From NCBI GenBank assembly GCA_023052935.1, contig CM041297.1, positions 95,006,484-95,070,483 of the forward strand: a stretch of DNA of 64,000 bases. The letters are read 5' to 3'. This stretch comes from Piezodorus guildinii (taxonomy: Eukaryota > Arthropoda > Insecta > Hemiptera > Pentatomidae). The notes under the pieces were generated by a model that saw only the letters and a program-made list of their open reading frames with translations, had not been told where the DNA came from and ran no database searches. The position numbers were made by a program, and so were the translations under genes. Of the stretch, positions 42,448 through 54,377 are shown piece by piece (the first letter of the stretch is position 1; the number at the start of each line of letters is the position of its first letter).

Positions 42448-43010
42448 TTGGCTAAGAATTAATAAAAGATAAACTAATTAAAACATAAATGAAAAATAAT
42501 ATACTACAAAAATAAGAAACAAAGTCTTCTAATTACAATATAAAAAATACTATGACGATTGAAACAAAAGAAAATTTCAAGATAAAAAAAAAACTGAAAA
42601 ATCATAAATAAATACTTCTAGAAATAAAAATAATAAAAAAACTGAATACAATTTTATTAAAAATGATTACATTGTCAGGTAGCGTCATTTTGGGGTGCTA
42701 AAAGGTAATGAAAGAGATGGTATTTGAATTTAGAGAGGAAGGAAGCATGACGGACGTTTGATGGGAGGGAATTCCAGAAACTGGTCAAACGGGCCAGAAA
42801 GGAACTATGGTGAACTATATCTTTACTGATCTTAATATTGATACGACATGACAGAAATTACTTCAAAATAGGATTTATGTTGATATGGGCCAGTATCGGG
42901 CAAGAAAGAGAAAAATCTAATAACAAATGTTGAAATCATTAGTGAAAATTATCATTATGATTTCGTTAATAACTATTTAAATCTAATTTTAATTTTCACG
43001 TACCTACATG
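42448..43010. other. AT-rich intergenic DNA, nothing recognised
   Basis: No element or gene recognised between the MITE and the following A-type fragment. Confidence 0.4.
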
Positions 43011-43014
43011 TGAT

Positions 43015-43385
43015 TGATTCATTGATCAAACTCGCTAAATGACTGTAAAATCGAATAAGATTCGATATGGTTTCATTCTGATTGAAATAGCCGGACAGAG
43101 CTTTAATGTCGATAGTTAATATTTTCTTCCTCTTAAGTACCCTTAATAATGTAGATTTGAAGAAAAACAAAACAAAATAAAACATGTCATCTTATCAGTA
43201 CTGATGAAAAAACTGCTAAATAATAAGTTAAGTAATTAATTGTATATCCAACTAAAGGAGAAAACAGCAAAAATATTTTTTAATGTAATTTTTGTTTTTT
43301 AAAGATAAGAACAGTAATATAGATGTATAATATACCGTTGGAAAGCTAGAGATTTCAGAAAAAAAAAATTCTCATTTAATTTATG
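43015..43385 (-). mobile_element. A-type dispersed element fragment, minus orientation
   Basis: Landmarks in minus orientation: tgatcaaactcgctaaatg, tctgattgaaatagccggac, aagtacccttaataatgtag, ccaactaaaggagaaaacag, ataatataccgttggaaagc. Both ends of the element are missing. Confidence 0.6.
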
Positions 43386-43760
43386 AAAAATGAGAAAAAA
43401 AACAATAATAACATGTCAGACATCAGAAAGGACCATACCCAGAAACACATCTTTCAGGGTTTTTTTTTTTTTTCTGAATGTTTATACAACAATTTTTTTT
43501 ACATAACTGAAAAATCCAGTACAGTTTTATGTTGTGTCAGACAGTTAATGATCCTACCGTTAAATTTTCAATATATTTTTTTTAATTGAAATTAACTGCT
43601 TTATTTAATAATACAAAAAGTAAATATTCTATATGGAAAAATAGTTGTATTTAACCTTTAAATGCCGAAAGAACTTCAATATTACATTAAATTTATATTA
43701 TATTCAACATAAAAATGCATTTAATATGACAAAACGCAAATATTGTGCAATTCATTTTTT

Positions 43761-43772
43761 AGAATTTTTAAG
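43761..43772. repeat. Target-site duplication of full-length J1 Jockey, left
   Basis: agaatttttaag, repeated at 48789-48800 after the poly(A) tail. Confidence 0.85.
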
Positions 43773-44256
43773 CATCATGGCCGCAAGTGAACCTACAAAT
43801 TGTTATTGCTCTGTGTTCATTTCTTATCTGTAGTGGTATTAGCCGTTAAATTGTTGCTAAAGTTTGTAAACATTGACTATTTACAGACGTGAACAATTTT
43901 CAATTGAGTTTCGTGGGGTAAGTGTAATAATTGTACTTATTAACAGTGAGAACTATTGAGTGTTGCAAGCGGGTCCTCTCTACCTCGTGGATCCTCACCT
44001 GCTCGCTCGAGCCTCTAGCTATCATTCTATTGAAGACTAATCTTATCAACTGACTTGTAGCTCACTCGGTTGGAGCGCTGCTTCCTGATCTCATCTACGT
44101 ATTTCAACACGAGTTCCGACTACTGTCATTAACTATATCTTTTATTTTTATTTTACTTTTTTTTTTTTTTTTCATTTATTTCTTCTTTTCTCTCCTTTAT
44201 ATTATTTATGTATACATTTATAAGATAAATTTTATTTTATTTTTTAAAACATTAAA

Positions 44257-45954
44257 ATGAGTAAAACTTCGTGTTTGGAAACTGATGAAGATACAGCCTT
44301 CTCAGAAGTAAGTGAGTCCGACTCACAATACTTAACAAGAAGAACTCTTCAAAAGCGACAACGTTCTACCGAAAATTCACCAAATAAAAAAAAAAATAAA
44401 AAGGGGAAGAAACAAAATTCACCTCCATGTAACTCCATAAATAGTTCCGGCAGTACTTCTGCAGCCAACAAATTTGATTCCTCTCTACCGCAATATCCGT
44501 CAACCTCCAATGTACCAAATATTACAACCAGCAATAAGTTTGCAGCCCTCAGTAACATTGATACAGAGACCACAACACCTCATCAAATTACTGAACCTGA
44601 GCCTCCCCCCATTTTCGTCACAAATATACAGGACTTAATGGTTCTGGGACAAGAAATCTCTAATCTAATTGGCCAGACGAATTTCCAATGTTATTCAAGA
44701 TTAAAAGAGGTCAAGATCAACACGACGAACAAAGAAAGTTACAAAAAATTAGTTAGCCACTTAACAGACAAAAAGTATGATTTTCATTGCTATCAACTTA
44801 GACAAGAGAAGTCATACCGAGTAGCTCTGAGAGTATTACACAGCACCACACCCACCACAGCCATTAAGAGGGACATCGAAGAGCTGGGTCACAGTGTCAG
44901 AAACATCTCCAACGTGATTCACCCAACGGGAAAATATCCTCTCCCCTTGTTTTTCGTTGACCTGGAACCAGCCCACAATTATTCTGAAATATTTCACGTC
45001 AATAGATTAGTATACTCCGTTATACGTTTTGAGGAACCAAGACCAGAGAGTAGAAATCGTTCAGTGTACTAGGTGCCAAAGCATTGGGCACACGAAGATT
45101 TATTGTCATCATCAAGCCAGATGCGTGAAATGTGCCGGTCCACATGAGACCAACCTCTGTCTGAAGACTCGAGATACACCGGCTAAATGCGCTCTATGTG
45201 GTGAAGCCCATCCAGCTAATTATAAAGGATGCATTATTTATAAAAATAAGCAACGTCAAAAAGCCATCTACACTTCCTCTCATTTGCAAAGAAACGTAGT
45301 TCCTGAAATCTAAAATCTAACCCTTCAGCGCGAAACGGATTGGGAACCTTGGGAAATGCGGTTGTCAATGAAGTTAATAAACCAACGAGCTCCAAGATCA
45401 AGACCCCAACAGTTTCGAACATTGGCAGGAAACCTCAACAACAGGTGCATCAAGCTTCTTTACTTCCAACCAGACAAGCTAACTCTCAAGCCTCTCTTTC
45501 TCAGCCTTCGACTTCTCATCCTCAGCCACCGATCTCCCATTCCAATACTCAGACTTCTCATCCTAATACTCATCCTAACATTCCGACTTCTCACCCCAAT
45601 TTCCAATCAAAAACCTCTTTTAATGAAATATCCTCTAAAAGCATATCAAGAGTTAAGTTGCCACCCCAGAATTCCAACCACCTTGTCCTTTCGCAATCAT
45701 CCTCTCAAATTAACCCTCCATCAGAACCTCAATCAAATGTCGAACATAGTCTGCGATGGAAGGAAAAACCCCATCCCAGACAAATTATTCCTCCAACCCA
45801 AGATTATTCAAGCTTCTCCTATCCTAACCAAAATCCATACGATACAGCCTCAATCCTTTCATCGTTCCTTCGTGATTTACAGGAAACAATCAAACCATTA
45901 ATCAACCTCCTTACCCGACTCCTTTCAGAAATCCCACTCAATACCTTACGATGA
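44257..45954 (+). pseudogene. J1 ORF1 (Gag-like nucleic-acid-binding protein), two frameshifts
   Basis: Starts MSKTSCLETDEDTAF. The first 271 codons carry a Lys/Ser-rich N-terminus (KKKNKKGKK) and a PRE_C2HC-like domain (IEELGHSVRNISNVI ... PLPLFFVDLEPA). A shift near 45040 moves into the frame with zinc knuckles CTRCQSIGHTKIYC, CVKCAGPHETNLC and CALCGEAHPANYKGC. A second shift near 45315-45340 leads to a Ser/Pro/Gln-rich C-terminal tail ending at 45954. The stop of ORF1 overlaps the ATG of ORF2 at 45951 (ATGA). In intact elements this protein packages the element RNA. Confidence 0.88.
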
Positions 45955-48641
45955 GTAAAAGGCGTTTAGCGATCCTGTTATGGAATGCAAATGGACTACT
46001 CAACCATCGGGACGAACTGGACATATTTCTTCACCACAATTTCATAGACATAGCCTTACTGACTGAGACCCATTTTACTACAAACTCTCATTTCTACATA
46101 CGTGACTACACTACATACAGAACAGATCATCCAGACAACACATCTCACGCTGGCTCGTGTATACTTATACACAAATCCTTACCTCACTCTTTCATTCCTT
46201 CAACTCCTACTGACTCCATTCAATCAACCTCCATTACCTTAACCTGCCGTCCTTTCAACCTAACTTTCTCAGCTGTATATTGTCTTCCTGGTAATACTCT
46301 TTCCTTCAGTCATCTTGATTCCTTATTCCGATCCTTTGGTCCGCGCTTTATTGCTGGTGGAGATTACAACGCCAAAGACCAACGGTGGGGATGCCGAACG
46401 TCTAATACTCGTGGCAGGATTCTTTCCCAAGTCACTACCTCCAATAGCTATTCCATCTTATCACCTCAAGATCCTACCTATTGGCCTACATCCCTTAAGA
46501 AACGTCCCGATATCCTTGATATATTCATTACTTCCCAAATAACCTCCACCCAATCTACAATCAAATCCTTAGATGAACTTTCCTCAGATCATAGCCCTGT
46601 TCTGCTTCTCATGCATCAAATCCTATTAATAAACCCTCTCCTCCTTCACTGATTAAAGGACATATCAACTGGGACAACTTTCGATATGATCTAGAGAACA
46701 AACTGGACTTGAAAATTCCGTTAAAAACTAAACAGGACATAGACTCTGCCATTAATGAACTTACAAACTCAATAGAAACTGCCATACATTCCAATACATC
46801 TCACTATACAAATAGGAAGGCTCAGGAAACCTACTTGCCAAATCATATTCGGCTCTTAATAACTGAAAAACGCCGAGCAAGAGCAAAGTGGCATAGAACC
46901 AGATATCCTTCAGACAAAACCCATTACAGTAAACTAACTAACAAATGAAAAAAAGAAATACGAAAATTCAAATTCAAAAGTTTCAGAACTTTACAGAAAC
47001 CTTAACTACTTCAGACAAATCTTTATGGAAAACAACTGCAACATTACTAAAATACAAATCCTTTAATCATTAACTTCTCACTGATTCCCAGACCTGGACG
47101 AAATCCGATGAAGAAAAATCCCAAATCTTTGGTGAACACCTTTCTAAAACGTTTAATCCGCATCCTGATATCCTTGATCCGATCCGTATTAAACATGTTG
47201 AAGCAGAACTAACTGTTCCACTCCAAATGTCCCTTCCTCCCAAGGCCTTTCACCCTTCAGAAATTATTAGCCTCATCCAAAGATTACCATCCAAAAAAGC
47301 TCCTGGTCACGATCTTATCACGCCCCGCATCCTGAAACAGCTTCCCAGAAAAGCCATACTCATCCTCTGCTATATATATAATGCCACGCTGCGTTCCACT
47401 TATTTTCCTGATCCTTGGAAATTTTCAATCATCAAAATGCTCCCTAAGCCTAAAAAGCCTCTTGAAAACCCATCTTCCTACCGTCCTATCTCTCTTTTGC
47501 CCATTATGGGGAAAATCCTAGAAAAACTGCTCCTTAAACGTATATACCCAATCCTAGATATTAACCATGTGATTCCTGACCACCAGTTTGGATTTCGCTC
47601 ATCCCATTCCACTATACAACAGTGTCACCGTGTGGTGGATGTGATATCTTCTACATTGGAGCGCGGGATGTATTGCACTGGAGCCTTTCTTGACGTACAA
47701 CAGGCCTTTGACCGGGTTTGGCACCCAGGGCTGCTCTACAAACTTCGCCAATTCCTCTCTCTACGTACTTCTTATTAATCCGATCCTACCTCACTGATAG
47801 AACCTTTAAAGTAAGTCATAACCTTTCCTACTCATCCATATTTCCTCAGTCCGCTGGTGTACCTCAGGGTAGTATTTTGGGCCCAATCCTTTATACCATA
47901 TATACAGCTGATATTCCAATCCATCCTGGTACTGTCCTCACAACCTACGCAGATGACACTTGTGTGTTATCCGTAAATAATGACCCATCTGTTGCTTCCA
48001 AAACCCTTCAGTCCCACATTTCTTCCATTGAAGAATGGTGTCAAAAGTGGAGAATTAAAATCAACCCTACTAAATCCCATCAAATTACTTTCACCCTTCG
48101 TCGAAAACCTATGTCCGCCTGTCCCACTATTTCCTTTAACAATATTCCACTCACCTCAGTTGAACAGATCCGGTACCTAGGACTCCATCTAGACAAACGT
48201 CTTACTTGGAATCCTCACACAAGACTGAAACGACAAGAAACAGCTCGTAGATACCGCTTACTACAACACTTACTGGACAAACGATCAAAACTTTCCACAT
48301 ACTACAAAAAATTAATTTATATAACCATCATTAGGCCTATTTGGACATATGGGATTGAGTTATGGGGATCCACCAAACCATCCAATTCTTCCCGCATTCA
48401 ATCCTTGCAATCCAAAATCCTCCGAAAGATCCTAAACGCCCCTTACTTTGTCACCAATAAAATAATTCATAAAGACCTAAATATCCCATTAGTCGCAGAT
48501 CTAGCCCGAACTAGATATTCCTCCTTTTATTCCAAATTACCCGTCCACTCCAACCCACTCGTCCGCAAACTCTCATCTCCTATTCCTGATCATCTTCCTA
48601 GGTGGCTGAAAAGACGATGGCCTCGAGACCTACTTAGCTGA
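45951..48641 (+). pseudogene. J1 ORF2 (endonuclease plus reverse transcriptase), frameshifted
   Basis: Endonuclease: AILLWNANGLLNHRDEL (Asn), IALLTETHF (Glu), AGGDYNAKDQRWG (Asp/Asn), ELSSDHSPV (Asp-His). Lesions: frameshift near 46610-46625, in-frame TGA at about 46946, in-frame TAA near 47070, frameshift near 47765. RT: SYRPISLLPIMGKILEKL, FLDVQQAFDRVWHPGLL, SAGVPQGSILGP, TTYADDTCVLSV (YADD intact) and the end RWLKRRWPRDLLS. The EN part nicks the target, the RT copies the RNA at the nick. The number of independent lesions suggests the copy has been dead for some time. Confidence 0.92.
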
Positions 48642-48788
48642 ATAAACTTTGAAGTGCTACCACTGGGTAGTTTTCTCACATGCCTGTATCACGCCCACTT
48701 GATCTCTTAGCACATTTACTTATTGTATTTTATTGTAATACAGTTGTAAATTTCTTTTAAATAAATAAAAAAAAAAAAAAAAAAAAAA

Positions 48789-48800
48789 AGAATTTTTAAG
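48789..48800. repeat. Target-site duplication of full-length J1 Jockey, right
   Basis: agaatttttaag, matching 43761-43772; the first A overlaps the poly(A) tail. Confidence 0.85.
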
Positions 48801-49625
48801 GACGTTTGCAAGCATTTTTTACAATTGGGATTCACACATAACCTCTCCCAGGGCGTGTGAGACCTGTTAGCCAACTGGTGGCTGCTTACAAAAATAGGCT
48901 TAGAGAGTGACGACCCTACCCTATAAAATATCATCGAGAATCGCTGTGTGGAATCTTAGAAAACCATATTGCGCGGCCAAGGGTCTCCAAGAACTATCAC
49001 GCAAACCGAAAAAAATAAAATACAATTTATGTATGTTCTCAAATTCAAACTAAAAACCCCGAAGAGAATACCTTCAAAGAGACAGGTATTGAGGCATTAC
49101 TTTCAAAATGGAATTCTTAGTAATTAATTTAATTAGGAGCAAAATAAACTATTAGGTAAATTAATAATGGACACTGTATTATTTGGTAATTGAAAGCAAA
49201 CAGGTAAAAGAAATAGAAATTATCAAGTTAGGGTATAAAAAAATACAAACAAAATAAACAGCCAAGAGGTAAAAAATGAATCCACTCAGCCCGGTGATAA
49301 AGAGTTACATCAACATGATATTTCCCTTCAGGGATCAATTTAAAACCAAACAATAATAAACTTTGTTCTAAATTTTCGATTAACTCTCTCTCTTAAAAGG
49401 CAAATGGACTTCTATCCAAATTTGTGGGAAGCCAACACTAATAAAATATTTCTCCTTAGGCAATTATCAAAGTTGTTCATGGTGTACATTTATAAACTTT
49501 TATTGTGAGAACTTTTGTTTATATACAAACGATGAGAGATAAATGAAATTAAAGATACGTTATATTAAATAAATTAATAAACGAAATGTCTAAAGAAGCT
49601 CTGCCTGGAATATCTTACATTAACC
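48801..49625. other. Intergenic DNA, nothing recognised
   Basis: No gene or repeat recognised. A short GC-richer part at about 48840-48990 has no motif I know. Confidence 0.4.
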
Positions 49626-49627
49626 TA

Positions 49628-49875
49628 TATCTCTACAACCCATAACGGGTTTTGGGATCAGTAAACATAAGGATTCGTACTGTTTATAGGCCAAAATCAG
49701 GCCCAGCCTTCAATTTTTTCCTCCTTTTATTTGGGTACCCACTTTATAGAGACTAAAACTTTCCTAATAAGATGGTTACACCACAGTTGAAATAATAGAC
49801 TAAATAATTATTTCGCCATAGCTGGGGTTCGAACCTATAATCAATAATGCAACAATCTATTGCACTTCAGGTAAT
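49628..49875 (-). mobile_element. tRNA-derived SINE, family S2, copy 1
   Basis: On the minus strand the head starts near 49875 and contains a B box (aggttcgaaccccagc). The tail side on the plus strand reads ctacaacccataacgggttt, ttcgtactgtttataggcc and tttgggtacccactttatag. The same tail-side order is found at 62145-62345. A tRNA-like cloverleaf was not folded; SINE status is inferred. Confidence 0.65.
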
Positions 49876-50624
49876 ATAAAAATTTCATAAAATTTTCAAG
49901 AGTTCAAATTAATAACATACTAACCCAGGTATCAATTCTGGCCCCAATGTCCAATAGTATAGTTCTTTTTCTTTAAATATAAGTCATTTTTAACCGATAT
50001 TCAGTTGTTTCATTTCGACTAGGTCCAATCTCCATTTAACTGGAATCTAAACTTTCATACAGTGAACTTTCAATGGATTAATCGTCTAGACATTATGTTG
50101 GAGGTGGTTACCCCAAACAGTCATAAAATAAACAATGCTTGAACTTCACTCAATGGACGAGTCGGCATGAGAGGCGATAAGTCCGTCTCCCACGACTCCT
50201 TTAAGCTATTTGATGCCTTCGTGTAAGTAAATAATTGTCGAGATATTTCGATCGCCCAACTTTCTCCAACACTCAACTAGACCCACCCTACTTTGCGAGG
50301 AAATCGAACATATAAAGTGGCATTTTAGAGTCGATTTTGATGATAAAGCTGCTAAAGTAGCATCCCTGGTTTTATGAAGAGACTAATGGACTGCTACGCA
50401 CGGCTGTTATTTGAATGTGGTGTCATTTCGTTATAAAAAAAAGCTCATTTTGACAGAGTTAGAGTATATAGCTTCAGGGTTAGAAGTTAGTAAGAAAATA
50501 TGTTTATTATGTAACGTATAATCGTAATTGTATTTAACCATCATAACAACTTACTATTTATTTTAATAACATAGTTACCATTTGGTAAGTAATATTGTTT
50601 CTTAAACCTTGCGTACTAAATTAA
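49876..50624. other. Intergenic DNA, nothing recognised
   Basis: No open frame or repeat recognised. Confidence 0.4.
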
Positions 50625-50748
50625 AGAGTATAAATTGTACGATATAATACGACGGTGGCAACATTGAACTATCATAATCTCCCTCTTTACCGATAACCTA
50701 TGTTCATAAGTTTATTAAGTAGGATTTATTTTATTGTATTTTCTCTCT

Positions 50749-51027
50749 GGCGCGACAGGCCGTGTAGGCCCTTGGCCGCGTGGTATAGACGCCTGAGAGA
50801 ATATACTCACGCTTCTCGATGAAATGTTTATTGTAGGGTCATCACTCCTTACGCCTATGTTTGCGAGTTGCCACCAGTAAGCTGACGAGCCTCACTACCC
50901 GAGGGAGAGGCTGTGAGTGAGTCCCCATTTAATTATATTCTTATAAAAGTTCCGCTGGGACTGGAACTCGAACGCACAACTCTGGCGTAGGAGACTAGCG
51001 CGCTAGCCATTCAGCCACCGGCTCCCC
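50749..51027 (-). mobile_element. tRNA-derived SINE, family S3, copy 1
   Basis: Minus-strand head (from 51027): ggggagccggtggctgaatg with an A box (tggctgaatgg) and a B box (gttcgagttcc), clearly tRNA-like. The tail end on the plus strand is ggcgcgacaggccgtgtagg. The last 24 bases of the window carry the same tail sequence. It is inserted in family D sequence. It is not a functional tRNA: the 3' half continues into an unrelated body. Confidence 0.8.
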
Positions 51028-51112
51028 GATTTTTATTTATATTATCTTTTTTTAAATTTTGCGCTTTTCAACGGTGTACTAAAACTAATATTTTAGGAAT
51101 ATTTTTTTGATG

Positions 51113-51740
51113 TGCCCTACAGTATCCTCTAATAACACTCAACTAGTTCCTGTTGAACAGATCTGATTCCTAGGACTCCTTCTTAAGAAAAGCCTAACTT
51201 GGAATCCTCACACACGACTAAAACGACAAAAAACTGCTTGTCGTTTTAGGCTACTTTAACACCTACTAGACAAACGGTCAAACTTCCTCTTAACTACAAA
51301 AGGCTCATCTACATGACTATTATAAGACCAATCTGGAGTAGAGCTATGGGGTTGTACTAAACCATCAAATTCTTCCCACATCCAATATATACATTTTAAA
51401 ATCCTTAACGCTCCTTACTTTGTCACGAATAAACTCATCCACAAAGACCTTAATGTTCCCATGTTACTGATTTGCCCCGGACCAGGTTTCAATCCTTTCA
51501 TGACAAACTCCATCCTTACTCTAACCCACTAGTTTCAATCCTTTCTTCCTCTTCAATCCCTGATAATCCTCCGAGACTTGGACTGAAGGAGATGACCTAA
51601 GGACCTTCTAGTTTAGAATATTTTCAGAGTGCTTCTAATGAAAAGCTTCTATACGTGTATTTCATTTCATTGTATTATATAACTATCACATTTACTTGAT
51701 TTTTTTTTAATACAGTTGTAAATATCAATAATTTTTTCTT
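51113..51740 (+). pseudogene. Decayed Jockey J1 3' fragment
   Basis: Starts in the coding block for SCPTVSFNN (tgccctacagtatcctctaa), includes the YLGL.LD region (cctaggactccttcttaaga) and the TYG.ELWG region, and ends with a diverged PPRRLKR-type end and a J1 3' UTR (gagtgcttctaatgaaaagc). Many indels. It is inserted in family D and decayed to a degree similar to 10165-11090. Confidence 0.85.
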
Positions 51741-51900
51741 GTTTTGTATGATTGGTTATAGAAAATTTGTCTTTACCCTCTAAAGAAAAGCTAAATTTCA
51801 ATGTATTTTACTGATAAACATTCTGTAAAGAATACCCTAAACGATAGTGAAAACCGTATAAAATCCATATCACGGTATCATTTTATATATATATATATAA

Positions 51901-52479
51901 TATGTATATATTTTTTCATTTCGTAATAGTAAAAAATTCCTCATCTGTGATGATGTTGATATGAAACTCTTGGAGGAAATGACTTTTTGCCTGAAGACCT
52001 GAGGACAGAAGACCCGGGTCAAGGAGTCCTTTGATTAATGTATAATATAGCTCATAAGCTAAGCTCCTCTTACACTCTGTGGTCATCATACATTTTTCAT
52101 ACGCTTCTCTCTGATGAAAAAGCAATCTTGAACCGGATATATAATTTTTTTTTATATAGATAATAAATATATGTGTGTGTGTGTGTGTTTGTAACAATTA
52201 TAAGTAAATAACTATCTATAAAAATAGGATATATTTGTGAGCTTTGTTTTATGATTCTAATTGCTAATAGGTGTTTTTGATAATTTATTTATCTCAATCA
52301 ATAAATTTATCTTTTTTTTTGTTATCATGTATTCAAAGTTAATGTTTTACAAAGCCGAATTAAACCTTCCTCAAATAAAATTCAATCTTCACCATTTCAA
52401 TCAATTTATAAAAAATATATATATATATATATATAATTAATATATATTTTGTTTGCAGGTTTTGTAATAATCAATTATT
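51901..52479. other. Intergenic DNA, nothing firm
   Basis: A 93-codon minus-strand frame (52197-51916) has a fairly balanced composition in its last 75 residues, but its start reads through a TG repeat and no motif is recognised. Possible decayed exon or element; not called. Confidence 0.3.
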
Positions 52480-52935
52480 TTGGTTCATTATCTTCAATAA
52501 TGAACCTTTATAATTTACTAAAACAAAAAAAAGTTAACTACCATCAAAATTTTAAGGCTTGCGTTTCAAGATACGTAGAATCTGAATAACGAATAAAAAA
52601 AAAAAAAATCTGTTTGTCTACAGTCCGCGGATTTTCTCCGAAATTACTAGACCGATTTTTTTGAAACTCGGCACAAACATTAGTATGCATACACTAGTGT
52701 GCATCCAACGATGATCTTAACAATTAGTCGTTGAAATCTGCCGATTATTTCTAAAATGAGGGCCGATTGAATATGATTCAATACAATAACTCAGTTATTT
52801 TGAAGATAAAGAAAATAGTTATTAGGTTTTTTAACAAAGAAACTGCGAATAATTATAACAAAAAAAATGAAGTTTTACTCATAAATACGCATATAACATT
52901 TTTTTTTCAAGATAGAGAAAAAAAATGTGTTTAGT
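52480..52935 (+). mobile_element. B-type dispersed element
   Basis: Landmarks ggttcattatcttcaataat, gcgtttcaagatacgtagaa, ctgtttgtctacagtccgcg and cgataaagaaa-type ends, followed by an interior (ctcataaatacgcatataac) like that of 13220-13620. Followed by a long (TA)n. Confidence 0.6.
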
Positions 52936-52958
52936 TTAAGATCTGAAAACCACCTCGA

Positions 52959-52964
<6 letters not shown>

Positions 52965-53040
<76 letters not shown>
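52965..53040. repeat. (TA)n microsatellite
   Basis: About 76 bases of TA dinucleotide. Confidence 0.95.
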
Positions 53041-53042
<2 letters not shown>

Positions 53043-53124
53043 TTTTGTATTTATTATCTACAAAACGAAAAAAGGATTATTAAAATCGGTTCAGAAATAG
53101 CAGAGATATATCGTTTTAAATGAC

Positions 53125-53815
53125 AGTGGTGATTATCCATTTTCTTTTCTCCATCCTGAAAAACAAGCGCCCACTCCCAATGGGGGTGGATGGCAAACCA
53201 GTAACTATTATATTATACCTCGGTATCGCCTTCGACAAGCACTTAACGCTAGCCCGCCACTGTAATAAAAAGTTAACGATGGTGAGGGCCAAGATATACC
53301 GTCTGAACCACCTTCTTTCATATCCACACTTGTCACTCCGTCTCAAATCAATGATCTACAAATGCGTGATCAGGCCAGCACTCCTGCATGGAGCAACCGT
53401 GTTAGATAATATAAAACCTGCCGTGGAAGTTCCAACAGCTTCTGAACGGATTACAAGACATAACACACTACAGAAAACTAAAACAGACATACTCCACACA
53501 ATCTTCGAACTCACGACAGTGGCTTACTACATCTCTAGGAGACACATAAAACTCTTTGACAGTCTCAAATACTGTAGGATCACTATATTTAAGAATCTAT
53601 CCCCAACAGGAAGGCCACAAATCTGGCAACAACATGTAGCGAGCCTCAGACTTGACTGAGCGATCAATCAAGAATCAAAAACCCGGTGAGCCCCATCACA
53701 GGAAGAATATCGCTGACAAGCAAATGAAGAAGACATCCCCTCCAATCCTTCAGATCAGAGGAAATTATCCAATCCTACAACCCAAAACACAAGGGGCTTT
53801 GAAATAAATAAAAAC
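53125..53815 (+). pseudogene. LINE fragment of a third lineage (RT thumb and C-terminus)
   Basis: The frame to 53659 reads VDGKPVT...LYLGIAFDKHLT followed by RAKIYRLNHLLSYPHLSLRL and MIYKCVIRPALLHGA. This order (VKYLGV.LD..LT, LY.LL......L, L.YK..IRP.L.YG) is the region downstream of the RT palm in Jockey/CR1-type elements. The sequence is clearly different from J1 and J2. After the stop comes a 3' UTR-like segment to aaataaataaaaact near 53805. The catalytic region is missing. Confidence 0.7.
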
Positions 53816-54374
53816 TGCGCATTTAAACAATTATTAATTTTAAATTTTTTTTTTTTTTATTCACACCTGTCATATAGTTGACAATCAGTGAATGTGGGAT
53901 AAGATTAGTATTGTGGCGTGATAGTCATGATTGGTGATGAAAATCTAAAATAAATCCAAATAAAAGCCGATTTCATGGTTATGTTTCATTTATTTATATT
54001 ATATTTAGTTATATTTATATTAAATTATCGGCTTTTATTTTATGAGAAAACTTTATTATCTGGGACAATAAACTTATATAGGACATATTTTATTGTAGTA
54101 TGAAATACTCTTTAAAGCTATAAAATACAGAAGCATGTTTTATGCTTTTAAATGAAAAAGTTATATTGCATGGGCAAAGTGTCAATCCCACTTAGACAAA
54201 ATTAATAAAATTGTACTCCGTTAATCAGCTTCGAGATTTTATTTTATTTTTACTAATTTAGATATGCATTAATTTCAGTTATAGCAATGTCGTTTTAATG
54301 CCTCTTATTATATCCGATAAGTTTGTAATAAAAACACGAATAAAGATTAAGTGTGAGATTGTCAACTGTCTATT
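53816..54374. other. Intergenic DNA, nothing recognised
   Basis: AT-rich, no gene or known repeat. Confidence 0.4.
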
Positions 54375-54377
54375 GAT

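Larger units (their letters stand above)
43773..48788 (+). mobile_element. Full-length Jockey-clade LINE, subfamily J1, inactive
   Basis: A 5.0-kb element starting catcatggccgcaagtgaac, with a 5' UTR of about 480 bases, ORF1 (44257-45954), ORF2 (45951-48641), a short 3' UTR (gtgctaccactgggtagttt) and a poly(A) tail, between 12-bp target duplications. It is the only complete J1 copy here and serves as reference for the fragments at 7888, 10165, 25835, 30936 and 51113. Several frameshifts and stops make it inactive. Confidence 0.93.
50625..51900 (+). mobile_element. Family D dispersed repeat, copy 3, split by a SINE and a Jockey fragment
   Basis: D landmarks flank both insertions: aattgtacgatataatacga and ctatgttcataagtttatt before the SINE, cttttcaacggtgtactaaa and aatatttttttgatg between SINE and Jockey, and aaacgatagtgaaaaccgta and cattttatatatatatat after the Jockey. 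The uninterrupted copy at 39845-40250 shows what is missing. Confidence 0.7.

Noticed and set aside
50955..51027. Genuine tRNA gene on the minus strand
   Set aside because: Box A and box B are present, but the sequence runs on into a SINE body that recurs at the end of the window, and the acceptor stem is not closed.
51916..52197. 93-codon minus-strand frame as a host exon
   Set aside because: The start lies in a TG repeat, and the rest shows no motif, splice signal or homologous copy.
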